Shown here: positions 48,114-56,326 of the stretch, in pieces
Layout: the number at the start of each line of letters is the position of its first letter
Numbering within the stretch: position 1 is the first letter of the stretch
Source of the DNA: Alphaproteobacteria bacterium
GTDB lineage: Bacteria > Pseudomonadota > Alphaproteobacteria > Micropepsales > Micropepsaceae
Direction: 5' to 3'
DNA length: 64,000 nucleotides
Assembly: GCA_017308475.1 (NCBI GenBank)
Contig: JAFKEU010000012.1
Coordinates: forward strand, 1-64,000
Translations under genes and position numbers: made by a program
The notes under the pieces: generated by a model
Told to the model about the DNA's origin: nothing
The model's database searches: none
The model's input: only the letters and a program-made list of their open reading frames with translations

Positions 48114-48126
48114 TCGGAAAAGGGAT

Positions 48127-48354
48127 ATGGCAGAGCGAGAAAAGGGTTACTGGGAGAACAAGGTCAAGGTTTTGCTCAAAGTTGAGTTGACAAAACAAGG
48201 GGTTACATACGCTCAATTGGCCGAAAAGATGCGTAAAATGGGGATTCCAGAAACCGAGCCCAACGTGCGCAATAAACTGTCGCGGGGGACGTTTGCCGCT
48301 ACTTTCCTTATTCAGGCTCTCGAAGCATTAGGGGTATCGGAATTGCGCCTGTAG
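48127..48354 (+). CDS. Cargo protein 5, DUF6471-like small HTH protein
   Basis: 75 aa. Y-W-E-N-K-V-K-V-L-L-K-V-E-L near the start, then YAQLAEKMRKMGIPETEPNVRNKLSRG and FLIQALEALGV, resemble DUF6471 and the helix-turn-helix of small phage-like repressors. It lies divergent from the transposase with two dyads between, so it may regulate the transposase (inference). An SD-like AAAAGGGA precedes it. Its 3' end overlaps the convergent cargo 6 gene by 47 bp. Confidence 0.7.
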   Translation: MAEREKGYWENKVKVLLKVELTKQGVTYAQLAEKMRKMGIPETEPNVRNKLSRGTFAATFLIQALEALGVSELRL

Positions 48355-49087
48355 GAGCCGGGATGATGCCTCCCCACCGGCTTTCACGAGCCGGTCGAAA
48401 GAGTTTTCCCATTTTGGAGTCACGCTTTATCGCTTCATACGCTGCCACCATGGCGTTATGCGCGACGCGCCAATCCTCCCATGAGTTCGCTAACAGGAGG
48501 ACATAGCTAGTGTGGATATAGCCAGATTGGGCCAATCTGTTTGTTTCATTCAGAAATGCTTGATAACCCTTTTCGACCTTCGCCACGCTCTCAATCATTT
48601 CAGGAAATGGAATGAAGTCGACCGGGCTGTTGCTCAGACCTTCAAGCCCCTCTAGGCCAGTTCGATACTCCCAGACATTGGAATGATGGGTCGCGCCCAG
48701 TTGTGCGATCTCCGCAACCGGACCGTTGGGACAGAGCGCCCTGATTAAATTGCCATGCAATCGCTCGCGGGCGTAACAGGCCACGAAAAGGTGATCCACC
48801 ACAAAGTTCATCAACCGCTCATGGGGCCCTTCATAAGTTGGGTATTCATCATCACAAAGAACCTCTTTTAGGGGGGATCCTGCGGCTTCAACGCGCTTGT
48901 GGACTTGATAGAAAAACACAAGAACAGATAGGACAATTAGCCCCCCAGCAGCGGCCTGCCATACCCAGCCAGGCAATCCTATGATTTCTTGGGCGCGCCC
49001 GATCATGTCGAGCATCCATGCGATAGCTGCACCGATTGCCAGAATGGCAGGCAAAGTGTGTTGCCGCAGGAAGCCCCAAATCCCCAT
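48308..49087 (-). CDS. Cargo protein 6, two-helix membrane protein of unknown function
   Basis: 259 aa, no family recognised. Two hydrophobic helices at about 11-30 and 42-61 (LPAILAIGAAIAWMLDMIG; VWQAAAGGLIVLSVLVFFY) are followed by a ~195-residue soluble domain rich in aromatic and acidic residues (HERLMNFVVDHLFVACYARERLHGNL, SWEDWRVAHNAMVAAYEAIKR). The layout resembles membrane-tethered effectors, but nothing here proves that role. It reads inward from the right end of the element; base composition is more AT-rich than the host genes. Confidence 0.65.
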   Translation of the reverse strand: MGIWGFLRQHTLPAILAIGAAIAWMLDMIGRAQEIIGLPGWVWQAAAGGLIVLSVLVFFYQVHKRVEAAGSPLKEVLCDDEYPTYEGPHERLMNFVVDHLFVACYARERLHGNLIRALCPNGPVAEIAQLGATHHSNVWEYRTGLEGLEGLSNSPVDFIPFPEMIESVAKVEKGYQAFLNETNRLAQSGYIHTSYVLLLANSWEDWRVAHNAMVAAYEAIKRDSKMGKLFRPARESRWGGIIPAPTGAIPIPLMLREPE

Positions 49088-49152
49088 GCAGCTCTTTTAG
49101 CCGAGTCCCGGAACTCTGCCGAATCCGGGTTCACAGCCTCGGCTCTAAGGTA

Positions 49153-49175
49153 GTGGCGTTTGCGCCATAATACCG
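49153..49175 (-). repeat. Right terminal inverted repeat
   Basis: Reverse complement of the left repeat at 45464-45486 with one mismatch; reads GTGGCGTTTGCGCCATAA then TACCG on the plus strand. Confidence 0.92.
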
Positions 49176-49183
49176 CTTACCCG
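49176..49183. repeat. Target-site duplication, right copy
   Basis: CTTACCCG, identical to 45456-45463; the glycosyltransferase frame resumes at the next base. Confidence 0.9.
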
Positions 49184-49874
49184 CATGTTCGCGCTGGATT
49201 ATGCGCTGTGGTTCGACGTGCTGCTGCCGGGACTGGACCGTATCGGCGTACCGATGCCGCTGGGCGGCACCTCCAACCATTTCCGCACTGCGGTGCTGCG
49301 TGCCATCGGCGGCTGGGACGCCTTCAACGTCACCGAGGACGCCGATATCGGCATCCGCCTGGCGCAGCTGGGCTATGGCGTGTCGATGCTGGAGTCCACC
49401 ACCTTCGAGGAGGCGCCCACGCGGCTTGGACCATGGCTGCGCCAGCGCTCGCGCTGGATGAAGGGCTATCTGCAGACCTGGCTGGTGCATATGCGCGATC
49501 CGCTGGCTCTGGCGCGGCGCACGGGCCTGTCGGGATTTCTGTCCTTCCAGCTTTTCATCGGCGGCGCGCTGGTTTTCGCACTGGTCACGCCGCTGCTGTG
49601 GCTGGCCTTTCTGGCGGCCTTGCTGCTGCGCGGGCATTGGGCGAATCCCGGGGCGCTGATCCCCGGTTCGGGACTTCTGGCCAGCAACCTGCTTCTGACA
49701 TGGCTGGCGGTGCTGGCGCCGCGCCGCCGGGGCTGGGAGACCCTGGCGCCCTATGGCCTGACCGTGGTGGCCTATTGGGCGATGATCTCGGCTGCGGGCT
49801 ACCGCGGCTTGTGGCAACTCTTCACCCGGCCGTTTTTCTGGGAGAAGACCGAGCATGGCGCCGTGACGAATTGA
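49184..49874 (+). pseudogene. Family-2 glycosyltransferase, C-terminal part, cut off from its N-terminus
   Basis: Continuation of the gene begun at 44508, about 230 codons. It carries the GT2 catalytic base motif in NVTEDADIGIRLAQLG (TED), the QRSRW motif of processive synthases (QRSRWMKGYLQTW), and three or four membrane helices in the C-terminal half. An ATG at 49185 could in principle start translation of this piece alone, but the DxD-bearing half is missing. Its stop lies 2 bp before the next gene's ATG, so the two were coupled. The whole enzyme was ~548 aa and likely made a secreted polysaccharide (inference). Confidence 0.88.
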
Positions 49875-49876
49875 TC

Positions 49877-50665
49877 ATGCGCTTGCTCGTTCTGGTGGTG
49901 CTGTTGTTCCTGCCGGGACCCGCGTCGGCGGCGGCCTGGATGCAGAAACAGGGGACCTGGCAGGTCATTACCAGCGCGATCTTCACCGATGCCCGCCACA
50001 GCTTCGGCGATGGTGGCCGGGCCGGCAGCAGCACCCTGTTCCAGCGCGGTCTTCTGCAGACCGACACGCAATATGGCTTGGACGACCGTCTGACCCTGTT
50101 CCTGCGCACCGAGACGGCGAATGTCCATGTGCACGATATCAGCGCCCGCATCGGCACCGTCAGCAGTGCCTTCGAGGGCGGGGTCCGCTATCACCTGGGC
50201 GACGATGTGCTGACCGGATATGACGTCGCGTCGGTGGAAGTCATGGGACGCACGGCGGGCGCCTTCAATTTCTCAGTCTCGGCCAACGATCAGGCGGGCG
50301 GCGAAGCTGGTGGTGTGCGCCTGCTGTACGGCGCCCCATTCAGGGTGGGGGAACGGGACGGTTTCCTGAACGCAGAGCTGGGCTGGCGTTGGCAGAGCCG
50401 GCCGCGTCCGGACGAGACGGTACTGGACCTGACCGCGGGAGTTTGGCTGAACCCGGTGACCATGGTCATGCTGCAGAACTTCAATGTCATCAGCGGCGAC
50501 GCCATGCAGCCCTATGTGCGCTACCGCAGTCACAAGCTTCAGGCGTCCTGCGTCTGGCGCTGGTCGAAACGCCTATCGCTGCAGGCGGGCGGCTATTTCT
50601 CGCCGGCCGGCGCCAACGCGCTGCAGGAAAGCGGGCTGATACTTTCGCTCTGGACGAATTTCTGA
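49877..50665 (+). CDS. Exported outer-membrane beta-barrel-like protein
   Basis: 262 aa with a signal peptide (MRLLVLVVLLFLPGPASAAA). The mature part has alternating short strands with aromatic ends and finishes in a terminal Phe (LWTNF), as in beta-barrel outer-membrane proteins. No family is certain. It was translationally coupled to the interrupted glycosyltransferase, so it probably served the same polysaccharide pathway; the upstream insertion may now reduce its expression. Confidence 0.7.
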   Translation: MRLLVLVVLLFLPGPASAAAWMQKQGTWQVITSAIFTDARHSFGDGGRAGSSTLFQRGLLQTDTQYGLDDRLTLFLRTETANVHVHDISARIGTVSSAFEGGVRYHLGDDVLTGYDVASVEVMGRTAGAFNFSVSANDQAGGEAGGVRLLYGAPFRVGERDGFLNAELGWRWQSRPRPDETVLDLTAGVWLNPVTMVMLQNFNVISGDAMQPYVRYRSHKLQASCVWRWSKRLSLQAGGYFSPAGANALQESGLILSLWTNF

Positions 50666-50788
50666 CGAACTCATCCGCTTCCTCCCCTTCGCGCGTGCCA
50701 GCACACGCGAGGGGGCCGAAGCGGCTTGGGAGCGCGCGGCGCAGTGCGCCCGCGCGATGACAGCAAGTGAAGGCCGGAAGAGGGTGAA

Positions 50789-51523
50789 CTAATTCTCCCC
50801 GTACCAATCCAGCAGCCGCACCTCGATGCCGCTGCCGTTCAGGGCGTCGCGGAACTTGGTGATGTCCTGGCCCTTGTAGTGGTAGGGGATCGCGACATCC
50901 GGATGGAAGGCGCGCACCGCGTCAGCCGCTTCCCCGGGCGTCATGGTGTAGGGCAGGTTCATCGGGATGAATGCCACGTCGATCTTCTTCAGCGCGCGCA
51001 TTTCGGGCGTGCCTTCGGTGTCGCCGGCGAAATAGAAGTTCTTGCCGCCATAGGCCAGGATGTAGCCATTGCCGCGGCCCTTCTCGTGATAGGGCGCCCC
51101 GGATGGCTGCATGTGGGTAATGTTGTACATCGGTACCGCCGTGATCTTCCATTTGTGCCACATGGTCGACTGGCCATTGCCCAGCACCCGGGCGCCGGCG
51201 ACAGTCTTCTGCACGGCGGCGGGCGCGATGATCGCGGTGCCGGATTTGGAGAGCGCGCTGACATCGGCCGAATCCATGTGATCGCCGTGGACGTCGGTGA
51301 TCAGGATCAGGTCACCCGGCGGCATCCCGTCGATCTTCGCCGGCTTGGCCGGGTCGATGTAAATGCGGTCGCCGCCCGCCTGGATCACGGCGGTGGCATG
51401 GTAGATCGGCGTGATCGTAACCGCACCGGCATCGGTCTGGAACGTCTGCGCCGGAGCGGCGGCGGCTGGCAGCGCGAAACCCGCGACGACGGCGGCGGCA
51501 AGGGCGCACGGCAAGTTCGTCAT
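50789..51523 (-). CDS. Secreted metallo-beta-lactamase-fold hydrolase (UPF0173-like)
   Basis: 244 aa. A signal peptide (ending near ALPAAAAP) precedes a metallo-beta-lactamase fold. The metal loop reads ITDVHGDHMD, so the first His of HxHxDH is Asp, as in a recurring subgroup; FAGDTEGTPEM and IPYHYKGQDI supply further ligands. GGAGG lies six bases before this ATG; ATG 51526 is the alternative. The substrate is unknown. Confidence 0.85.
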   Translation of the reverse strand: MTNLPCALAAAVVAGFALPAAAAPAQTFQTDAGAVTITPIYHATAVIQAGGDRIYIDPAKPAKIDGMPPGDLILITDVHGDHMDSADVSALSKSGTAIIAPAAVQKTVAGARVLGNGQSTMWHKWKITAVPMYNITHMQPSGAPYHEKGRGNGYILAYGGKNFYFAGDTEGTPEMRALKKIDVAFIPMNLPYTMTPGEAADAVRAFHPDVAIPYHYKGQDITKFRDALNGSGIEVRLLDWYGEN

Positions 51524-51845
51524 CATGGTCCTCCCGGATTTGTGGCGCGAAGGATCACTGTACGCTCCGCCTGTGTCAATTGAAGCAGGACGGGAAGAAC
51601 TAGCGTCCGCTGCCCGGAGCGCCGACACTGAGGATGTGGATGGTCCTGGACTGCGCCAGCTTCACGCCGAAAAGTCCTGGTAGAAGCACGAGGCGCCAGC
51701 CGCGGCGGCGGGGCGAAAGGGGGCCCCGGTGCCTGCTATGGGGCATTCCTCGGGCAGGCCGGAATTCATTTCGAATTTTTCCGATCGTAGAACCCATATC
51801 GTAACGGAGGCCGCGCTAGGGTGGCGCCAGTTGGGGCTCGCGGGC
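51524..51845. other. 322-bp intergenic region
   Basis: This lies between two divergent genes. I see no RNA gene or conserved element. An AT-rich patch at about 51760-51790 is the likeliest promoter for the TetR/Sel1 fusion. Open frames here are short and overlap each other, and I do not credit them. Confidence 0.5.
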
Positions 51846-53369
51846 ATGCACAAAGAGACAGAAAAGGACGACAGGACGAGGTTGTTGGAGGCGGCAGGGG
51901 CCCTGATTGCGCAGGGCCATGTCAAGTTCTCCATTACCGCCCTGTGCGAAGAGGCGGGGCTGGAGCGCGGGATCTTCCGTGCCAATTTCTCCAGCCGTGC
52001 CGAACTGTTGGAGGCGCTGGACAAAGCCGCCGCGTCCGAAAATGCCCCACAGGCACCTGCCCCCGAGGCGCACGTCCCCCTGGCCCCCGCTGCCCCGATG
52101 GCCGTTCAGGCACAGCCCCCTTCTGCCGATGCCTGGCTTGAGCGGCGCCTGCGCGTGTTCGAGCGCGCCCTGACGGCGCTGGAGGCGCGGGCCGAAACCA
52201 CCGCGAGAGAGCACGGTCTGACCGTCGCACGGCTGGAAGAGAAGGTCCGCGCCCTGATGGGCGAAGCTAGCGCCGAAGTCGTCCAGGACGTGATGGCGGC
52301 GGAAGGCAGGACACTGCGGGTTGCCAATGGCGGTCAGCTGATGATGAAGACCGCCATCGCCAGGCCCGACCTGGAAGCGGCAATCAGCGCTGCGCCGGCG
52401 GCGGAGCCGGAAATTGGGCCATTCCCCGAGGACGAGGACGAAGCTGCGGACGAGACCCTTTGCGAAGAGGCGAGGGAGGGCCAGGCCGCCCTGCTGCTGC
52501 CGGCGGAGCCACCGCCGGAGGGAACAGTGCCGCGCGCGCAGATGGCAGAGCTTTTGGAAGGTGCGCGCCGCGCGGCCCGTGCGATGATTGAAAAAGAGGG
52601 CGCCGAAAAACCCCGCCCCAGACTTCGTCTGCGCTGGCTGGCGCTGGGGTGCCTGTCGCTGGTGGCACTATTCATCGGCATTGGGCTCACGCTGGGCGAT
52701 CCCGCGGGGGCGTTTCAGGTATCATCGGGCAGCGGGGTGAGCTATCGCCAGGTCTCCCACGACGCCTTCGTGCGCATGGTGGCGCGCGCCGACAGCGGTG
52801 ATGCGCGCGCCCAGGCGGGCCTGGCGCTGGCCTATCTGCGTGGCGAGAAGGTCAGGGCCGACACGCGCGCGGCCATGCACTGGGCCGGGCAGGCGGCGAA
52901 GGCTGGCAATCCGCTGGGCCAGTATCTGATGGGCGCGCTCTATCATCAGGGTGAAGGCATCAAGGCCGATCCAGCGCTGGCGTTGCGCTGGTTCGCGGCG
53001 GCCGCTGGGCGGGGCAACGTCAAGGCGATGCACAATCTGGCCATTGCCTATGCTGAAGGTCAGGGTACCTCCAAGGATGCCGCCAAGGCCGCCGAATGGT
53101 TCGCCCGGGCTGCCGAACGGGGCTATGTCGATTCCGCGTTCGACCTGGCGGTGCTGTACGAGCGGGGCGACGGCGTGCGGCAGGATGCGGTACAGGCGCT
53201 GAAATGGTATCAGGTCGCGGCCGTGCTGGGCGACCGGCCTTCGCAGGAGCGCGCCGACACCCTCCGCGACCAGATGGACCGCCAGCAGATCGCGCTTGCC
53301 GACAATCAGGCGCGGGAATTCGAAAAGCTCAGGCCGCTGGCCTCTGCCAACGTGCTGCCCGCCTTCTAG
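51846..53369 (+). CDS. TetR-type HTH / coiled coil / TM / Sel1-repeat fusion protein
   Basis: 507 aa. Residues about 8-62 look like a TetR N-terminal HTH (RLLEAAGALIAQGHVKFSITALCEEAGLERGIFRANFSSRAELLEAL). A Pro/Ala stretch, a coiled-coil segment (about 100-145) and an acidic region follow. One membrane helix lies at about 259-283, preceded by RPRLRLRW, which places the N-terminus in the cytosol. The periplasmic part has about four Sel1 repeats (318-475, e.g. AMHWAGQAAKAGNPLGQYLMGALYHQGEG). The coiled coil-TM-Sel1 order recalls the polarity factor PodJ, but the HTH is unexpected. Its stop shares CTAG with the convergent BrkB gene. Confidence 0.8.
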   Translation: MHKETEKDDRTRLLEAAGALIAQGHVKFSITALCEEAGLERGIFRANFSSRAELLEALDKAAASENAPQAPAPEAHVPLAPAAPMAVQAQPPSADAWLERRLRVFERALTALEARAETTAREHGLTVARLEEKVRALMGEASAEVVQDVMAAEGRTLRVANGGQLMMKTAIARPDLEAAISAAPAAEPEIGPFPEDEDEAADETLCEEAREGQAALLLPAEPPPEGTVPRAQMAELLEGARRAARAMIEKEGAEKPRPRLRLRWLALGCLSLVALFIGIGLTLGDPAGAFQVSSGSGVSYRQVSHDAFVRMVARADSGDARAQAGLALAYLRGEKVRADTRAAMHWAGQAAKAGNPLGQYLMGALYHQGEGIKADPALALRWFAAAAGRGNVKAMHNLAIAYAEGQGTSKDAAKAAEWFARAAERGYVDSAFDLAVLYERGDGVRQDAVQALKWYQVAAVLGDRPSQERADTLRDQMDRQQIALADNQAREFEKLRPLASANVLPAF

Positions 53370-54238
53370 TTCGGCAGGGCGGGGGCGCGTTCTTCCCGGG
53401 GCTTCCAGCCGCCATAATGGTGTGCCCAGACCTTGGTGAATTCCGCGCCCAGCAGAAATATCTGGGCCGAATAGTAGACCCAGATCAGCAGCACAATCAC
53501 TCCGGCCGCTGCGCCATAGATGCCGGCTGTGATGAAGCGCGTCAGATAAAGCCCGATCACCGTCTGGCCGAGTTCGAACAGGACGGCCGAGCCGCAGGAG
53601 CCCACCAGCACGTCGCGCCAGCGCAGGCGGCAGTTGGGCAAGAGCTTGTAGAAGGCGGCGAACAGCACCGACACTACCAGGAATGACAGGCCCAGGTCGA
53701 ACATGACGACAAGGAAGCGGGGTACTGGTTCATTGTCGAACAGATGTCCCAGAAACCGCGCCCCGGTGGCGATCAGCATGGAAAACAACAGCAAAAATCC
53801 CAGCACCACCACCAGCACCAGGCTGAGGACGCGCCCGCGGACCAGCTGGTAGAGATAGGATTCATGCCGCGGCGCCTGCCAGATGACGTTCAGCGCATCT
53901 TCCACTTCGGTAAAGAAGCCGGACGCAGTGACCACAAGGGCGGCGATCCCGATGACGCTGCCCAGCACGGTATGGTGGCCGCCGCGTACATGCAGGATTG
54001 CCGCCTGCACGAGGTCGGCGCTTTCCTGGCTCATGATACGGCGCAGCTGGAAATGCACCGCGCCGCTGGCGGCGGATTCGCCCAGGACCAGCCCGGCGAT
54101 GGCAGTGGCGATGAAAAGCACCGGCGCTAGGGCAGTCACGGCATAAAATGCAATGGCTGCGCCGCGCGTGAGCGCATTGTCTTCCACGAAGGCGTTGACG
54201 CCTTCGCGCAGCAGCGTCCAAGCCGTCAGGTGCTTCAC
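53366..54238 (-). CDS. YihY/BrkB-family inner-membrane protein
   Basis: 290 aa with about six helices. Family markers: the N-terminal DNALTRGAAIAFYAVTALAPVLFI, ASGFFTEVEDALNVIWQAP, RFLVVMFDLGLSFLVVSVLFAAFYKLLPN and the C-terminal GIYGAAAGVIVLLIWVYYSAQIFLLGAEFTKVW. The function is not settled; the old link to ribonuclease BN is obsolete. It is divergent from the AsmA gene across 144 bp. Confidence 0.93.
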   Translation of the reverse strand: MKHLTAWTLLREGVNAFVEDNALTRGAAIAFYAVTALAPVLFIATAIAGLVLGESAASGAVHFQLRRIMSQESADLVQAAILHVRGGHHTVLGSVIGIAALVVTASGFFTEVEDALNVIWQAPRHESYLYQLVRGRVLSLVLVVVLGFLLLFSMLIATGARFLGHLFDNEPVPRFLVVMFDLGLSFLVVSVLFAAFYKLLPNCRLRWRDVLVGSCGSAVLFELGQTVIGLYLTRFITAGIYGAAAGVIVLLIWVYYSAQIFLLGAEFTKVWAHHYGGWKPREERAPALPN

Positions 54239-54382
54239 GGAATCCGGGCCCTTTCAGCCGGCTGGGAAAGGTTCCTCCGGTTCCCAACGTCTTCGCAAGC
54301 GGTAAGTTTCGCCGAGCAGCGAACCGCATCCGCGATTTGCACGTTCCCTGCTGGCAGTTCCGTCGCAAGCCGCTGATTTTTC

Positions 54383-56326
54383 ATGCCTCTCGTGAAGCAA
54401 AAGCGATACCCCAGCCGGGCATTTCCCTTTTGGCGCCGTGCTGCCGGATGGACGGTGCTGGCGCTCGCCGGCTTGCTGACGGTCGCGATCCTGGCGCTCT
54501 ATTTCATGGACTGGAACCGCATGCGCGGCCCGATAAGCCACTATCTGTCGTATCGCTTCGGGCGCCAGGTGCGCATCAACGGCGATCTGTCGGTCGACCT
54601 GTTCCGGCTTCAGCCGCGCATCCGCGCCCGGTCGGTCGAGGTGCGAAATCCCGGATGGATGGCGCCGGGTGCGCCTCCGGCGGGACGTTTCGCCGATATC
54701 CGGCTGGAGATGCGCCTGCTGCCGCTGCTGGTGGGACGGCTGGTGCTGCCGCTGGTACAATTGGACAGGGCCGACGTGCTGCTGGTGCGTCAGGCGTCGG
54801 GACGCTCCAACTGGGACCGCGCGGGCGGGGGCGGCCCGCTGAAAATGCCGCCCATCCGGCGCTTCCAAATTCGCGATGGCCATGTCGAAATCCATGACCG
54901 GGTGCGCCGGCTGGATTTTGCCGGCACTGTCAATTCGCATGAACGTGGCGGGCGCCGGGCGGCCTTTGTGCTGACGGGCGACGGCACCTTGAACAAGGGA
55001 CCGTTCAAGGCCGATATGCGCGGCGGTCCCTTGCTGAAGGTCGACGAAAACAAGCCCTATGCTTTCAGCGCCGATATCGTCGCTGGCAAAACGCATGCGC
55101 GGATCAGTGGCGCAATCGACCATCCATTTCATCTGGATCATTACCGTGCTGATCTCAAGTTGTCGGGCGCCAACCTGGCGGATGTCTATTACCTCACGGG
55201 GCTGACGCTGCCCGGCACGCCGCCCTACCATCTCGATGTGACGGTCCGGCGTGACGGTCTGGTCTACAAGCTGACCGACCTGAACGGGCAGGTAGGCGGG
55301 TCGGATCTCGCGGGCAACCTGTCCATCGACGTGTCAGGCAAGGTGCCTGCGCTGGCCGGACGCCTTGCCTCGCGGCGGCTGGATTTCGTCGACCTGGGCG
55401 CGCTGTTCGGCGGCGGTCCTGCCAAGGCCCAGGGTGCGCATCTTCTGCCCGACACGCCGCTGCACACCGAGCGGCTGCGCCAGACCAATGCGGAAGTCGA
55501 TTTCAGTGCCGCCAGGGTGGCGAGCCGCGATTTCCCGCTGACCAGCCTGGACACCCACATCAGCCTGGAGGACGGCGTACTGGACCTGAAGCCGCTGTCC
55601 TTCGGCATGACGCAGGGGCGCCTCAGCGGCACGCTCATGATCGATGCCCGTCGGGCTGTGCCGGTAACCGCGATGGATGCGCGCATCTTCGGCGTCACTG
55701 TGGGGAATTTCATCAATGGCCGCGAGAAGCCGCTTGAGGGCGAACTGGCGGCACGCGCGCGCCTCACGGGCCGTGGCGATTCCGTGTATCAGACCGCCGC
55801 CAGCGCCGACGGAACCTTCACCGCCGTGATCCCCAGGGGCCAGATTCGCAGATCCCTGGCGGAATGGCTGGGCGTCGATGTGATCTCAGCGCTGGGCCTT
55901 ACTCTTTCGGGCGATGAGAGCAGCACGACGGTGCGCTGCGCGGTGGCGCATTTCGGCGCGAAGGACGGTGTTCTGGCATCGCAGCGTTTCATCTTCGATA
56001 CGGCGCCAGTGCTGGTTGAGGGCGGCGGCACCATCGACATGCGGCGTGAGACCATGAAATTGCGCATGCAGGGCAAGCCCAAGCATTTCCAGCTGCTGCG
56101 GGTGCGCGCGCCGGTGACGGTCAGCGGGCGCTGGGACCGACCTTCCGTCGGCGTGGATGCAGGGCCGGCGCTGGGGCAGGGGGGCATCGCCGCAGCGCTG
56201 GCCTTGCTCAACCCGCTGGCGTCGGTACTGGCCTTCGTCGATCCGGGGCTGGCGGAAGACGCCAACTGCGGCCCGCTGGTGCGCCAGGCCCGTGCCGAAG
56301 AAGCGTACCCCGGCAAGCGGGATTAG
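54383..56326 (+). CDS. AsmA-family protein
   Basis: 647 aa. An N-terminal membrane helix (about 26-46) is followed by the AsmA start block LSYRFGRQVRINGDLSVDLFRLQPRIRARSVEVRNPGWM. The long beta-rich periplasmic region ends in the C-terminal AsmA_2-like segment (AEWLGVDVISALGLTLSGDESSTTVRCAVAHF, then GRWDRPSVGVDAG). AsmA-like proteins are thought to carry lipids or aid outer-membrane biogenesis between the membranes. Its stop TAG overlaps the convergent TerB-like stop (TTAG). Confidence 0.9.
   Translation: MPLVKQKRYPSRAFPFWRRAAGWTVLALAGLLTVAILALYFMDWNRMRGPISHYLSYRFGRQVRINGDLSVDLFRLQPRIRARSVEVRNPGWMAPGAPPAGRFADIRLEMRLLPLLVGRLVLPLVQLDRADVLLVRQASGRSNWDRAGGGGPLKMPPIRRFQIRDGHVEIHDRVRRLDFAGTVNSHERGGRRAAFVLTGDGTLNKGPFKADMRGGPLLKVDENKPYAFSADIVAGKTHARISGAIDHPFHLDHYRADLKLSGANLADVYYLTGLTLPGTPPYHLDVTVRRDGLVYKLTDLNGQVGGSDLAGNLSIDVSGKVPALAGRLASRRLDFVDLGALFGGGPAKAQGAHLLPDTPLHTERLRQTNAEVDFSAARVASRDFPLTSLDTHISLEDGVLDLKPLSFGMTQGRLSGTLMIDARRAVPVTAMDARIFGVTVGNFINGREKPLEGELAARARLTGRGDSVYQTAASADGTFTAVIPRGQIRRSLAEWLGVDVISALGLTLSGDESSTTVRCAVAHFGAKDGVLASQRFIFDTAPVLVEGGGTIDMRRETMKLRMQGKPKHFQLLRVRAPVTVSGRWDRPSVGVDAGPALGQGGIAAALALLNPLASVLAFVDPGLAEDANCGPLVRQARAEEAYPGKRD

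Larger units (their letters stand above)
45464..49175. mobile_element. IS1595-family (ISXO2-like) insertion element with cargo genes
   Basis: A 3712-bp insertion inside the glycosyltransferase gene. It is bounded by inverted repeats of 23 bp (one mismatch) and an 8-bp duplication. It encodes one transposase and six other ORFs. Joining 45463 to 49184 restores the codons for N-W-L-T-R-M-F-A in frame, which proves the boundaries. IS1595-family members carrying passenger genes have been described; this set of cargo, including a 259-aa membrane protein, is not one I recognise. The right half (48.0-49.1 kb) and 46.15-46.9 kb look more AT-rich than the host DNA. The intact transposase and near-perfect ends suggest a recent arrival. 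Confidence 0.93.

Noticed and set aside
49160..50665. 501-aa single ORF spanning the glycosyltransferase end and the next gene
   Set aside because: This frame is out of phase with the glycosyltransferase; only the part from 49877 (signal peptide onward) is credible.
50690..50760. Hairpin CGCGTG...CACGCG between convergent genes
   Set aside because: No T-run follows on either strand and the stem needs a bulge; not called as a terminator.
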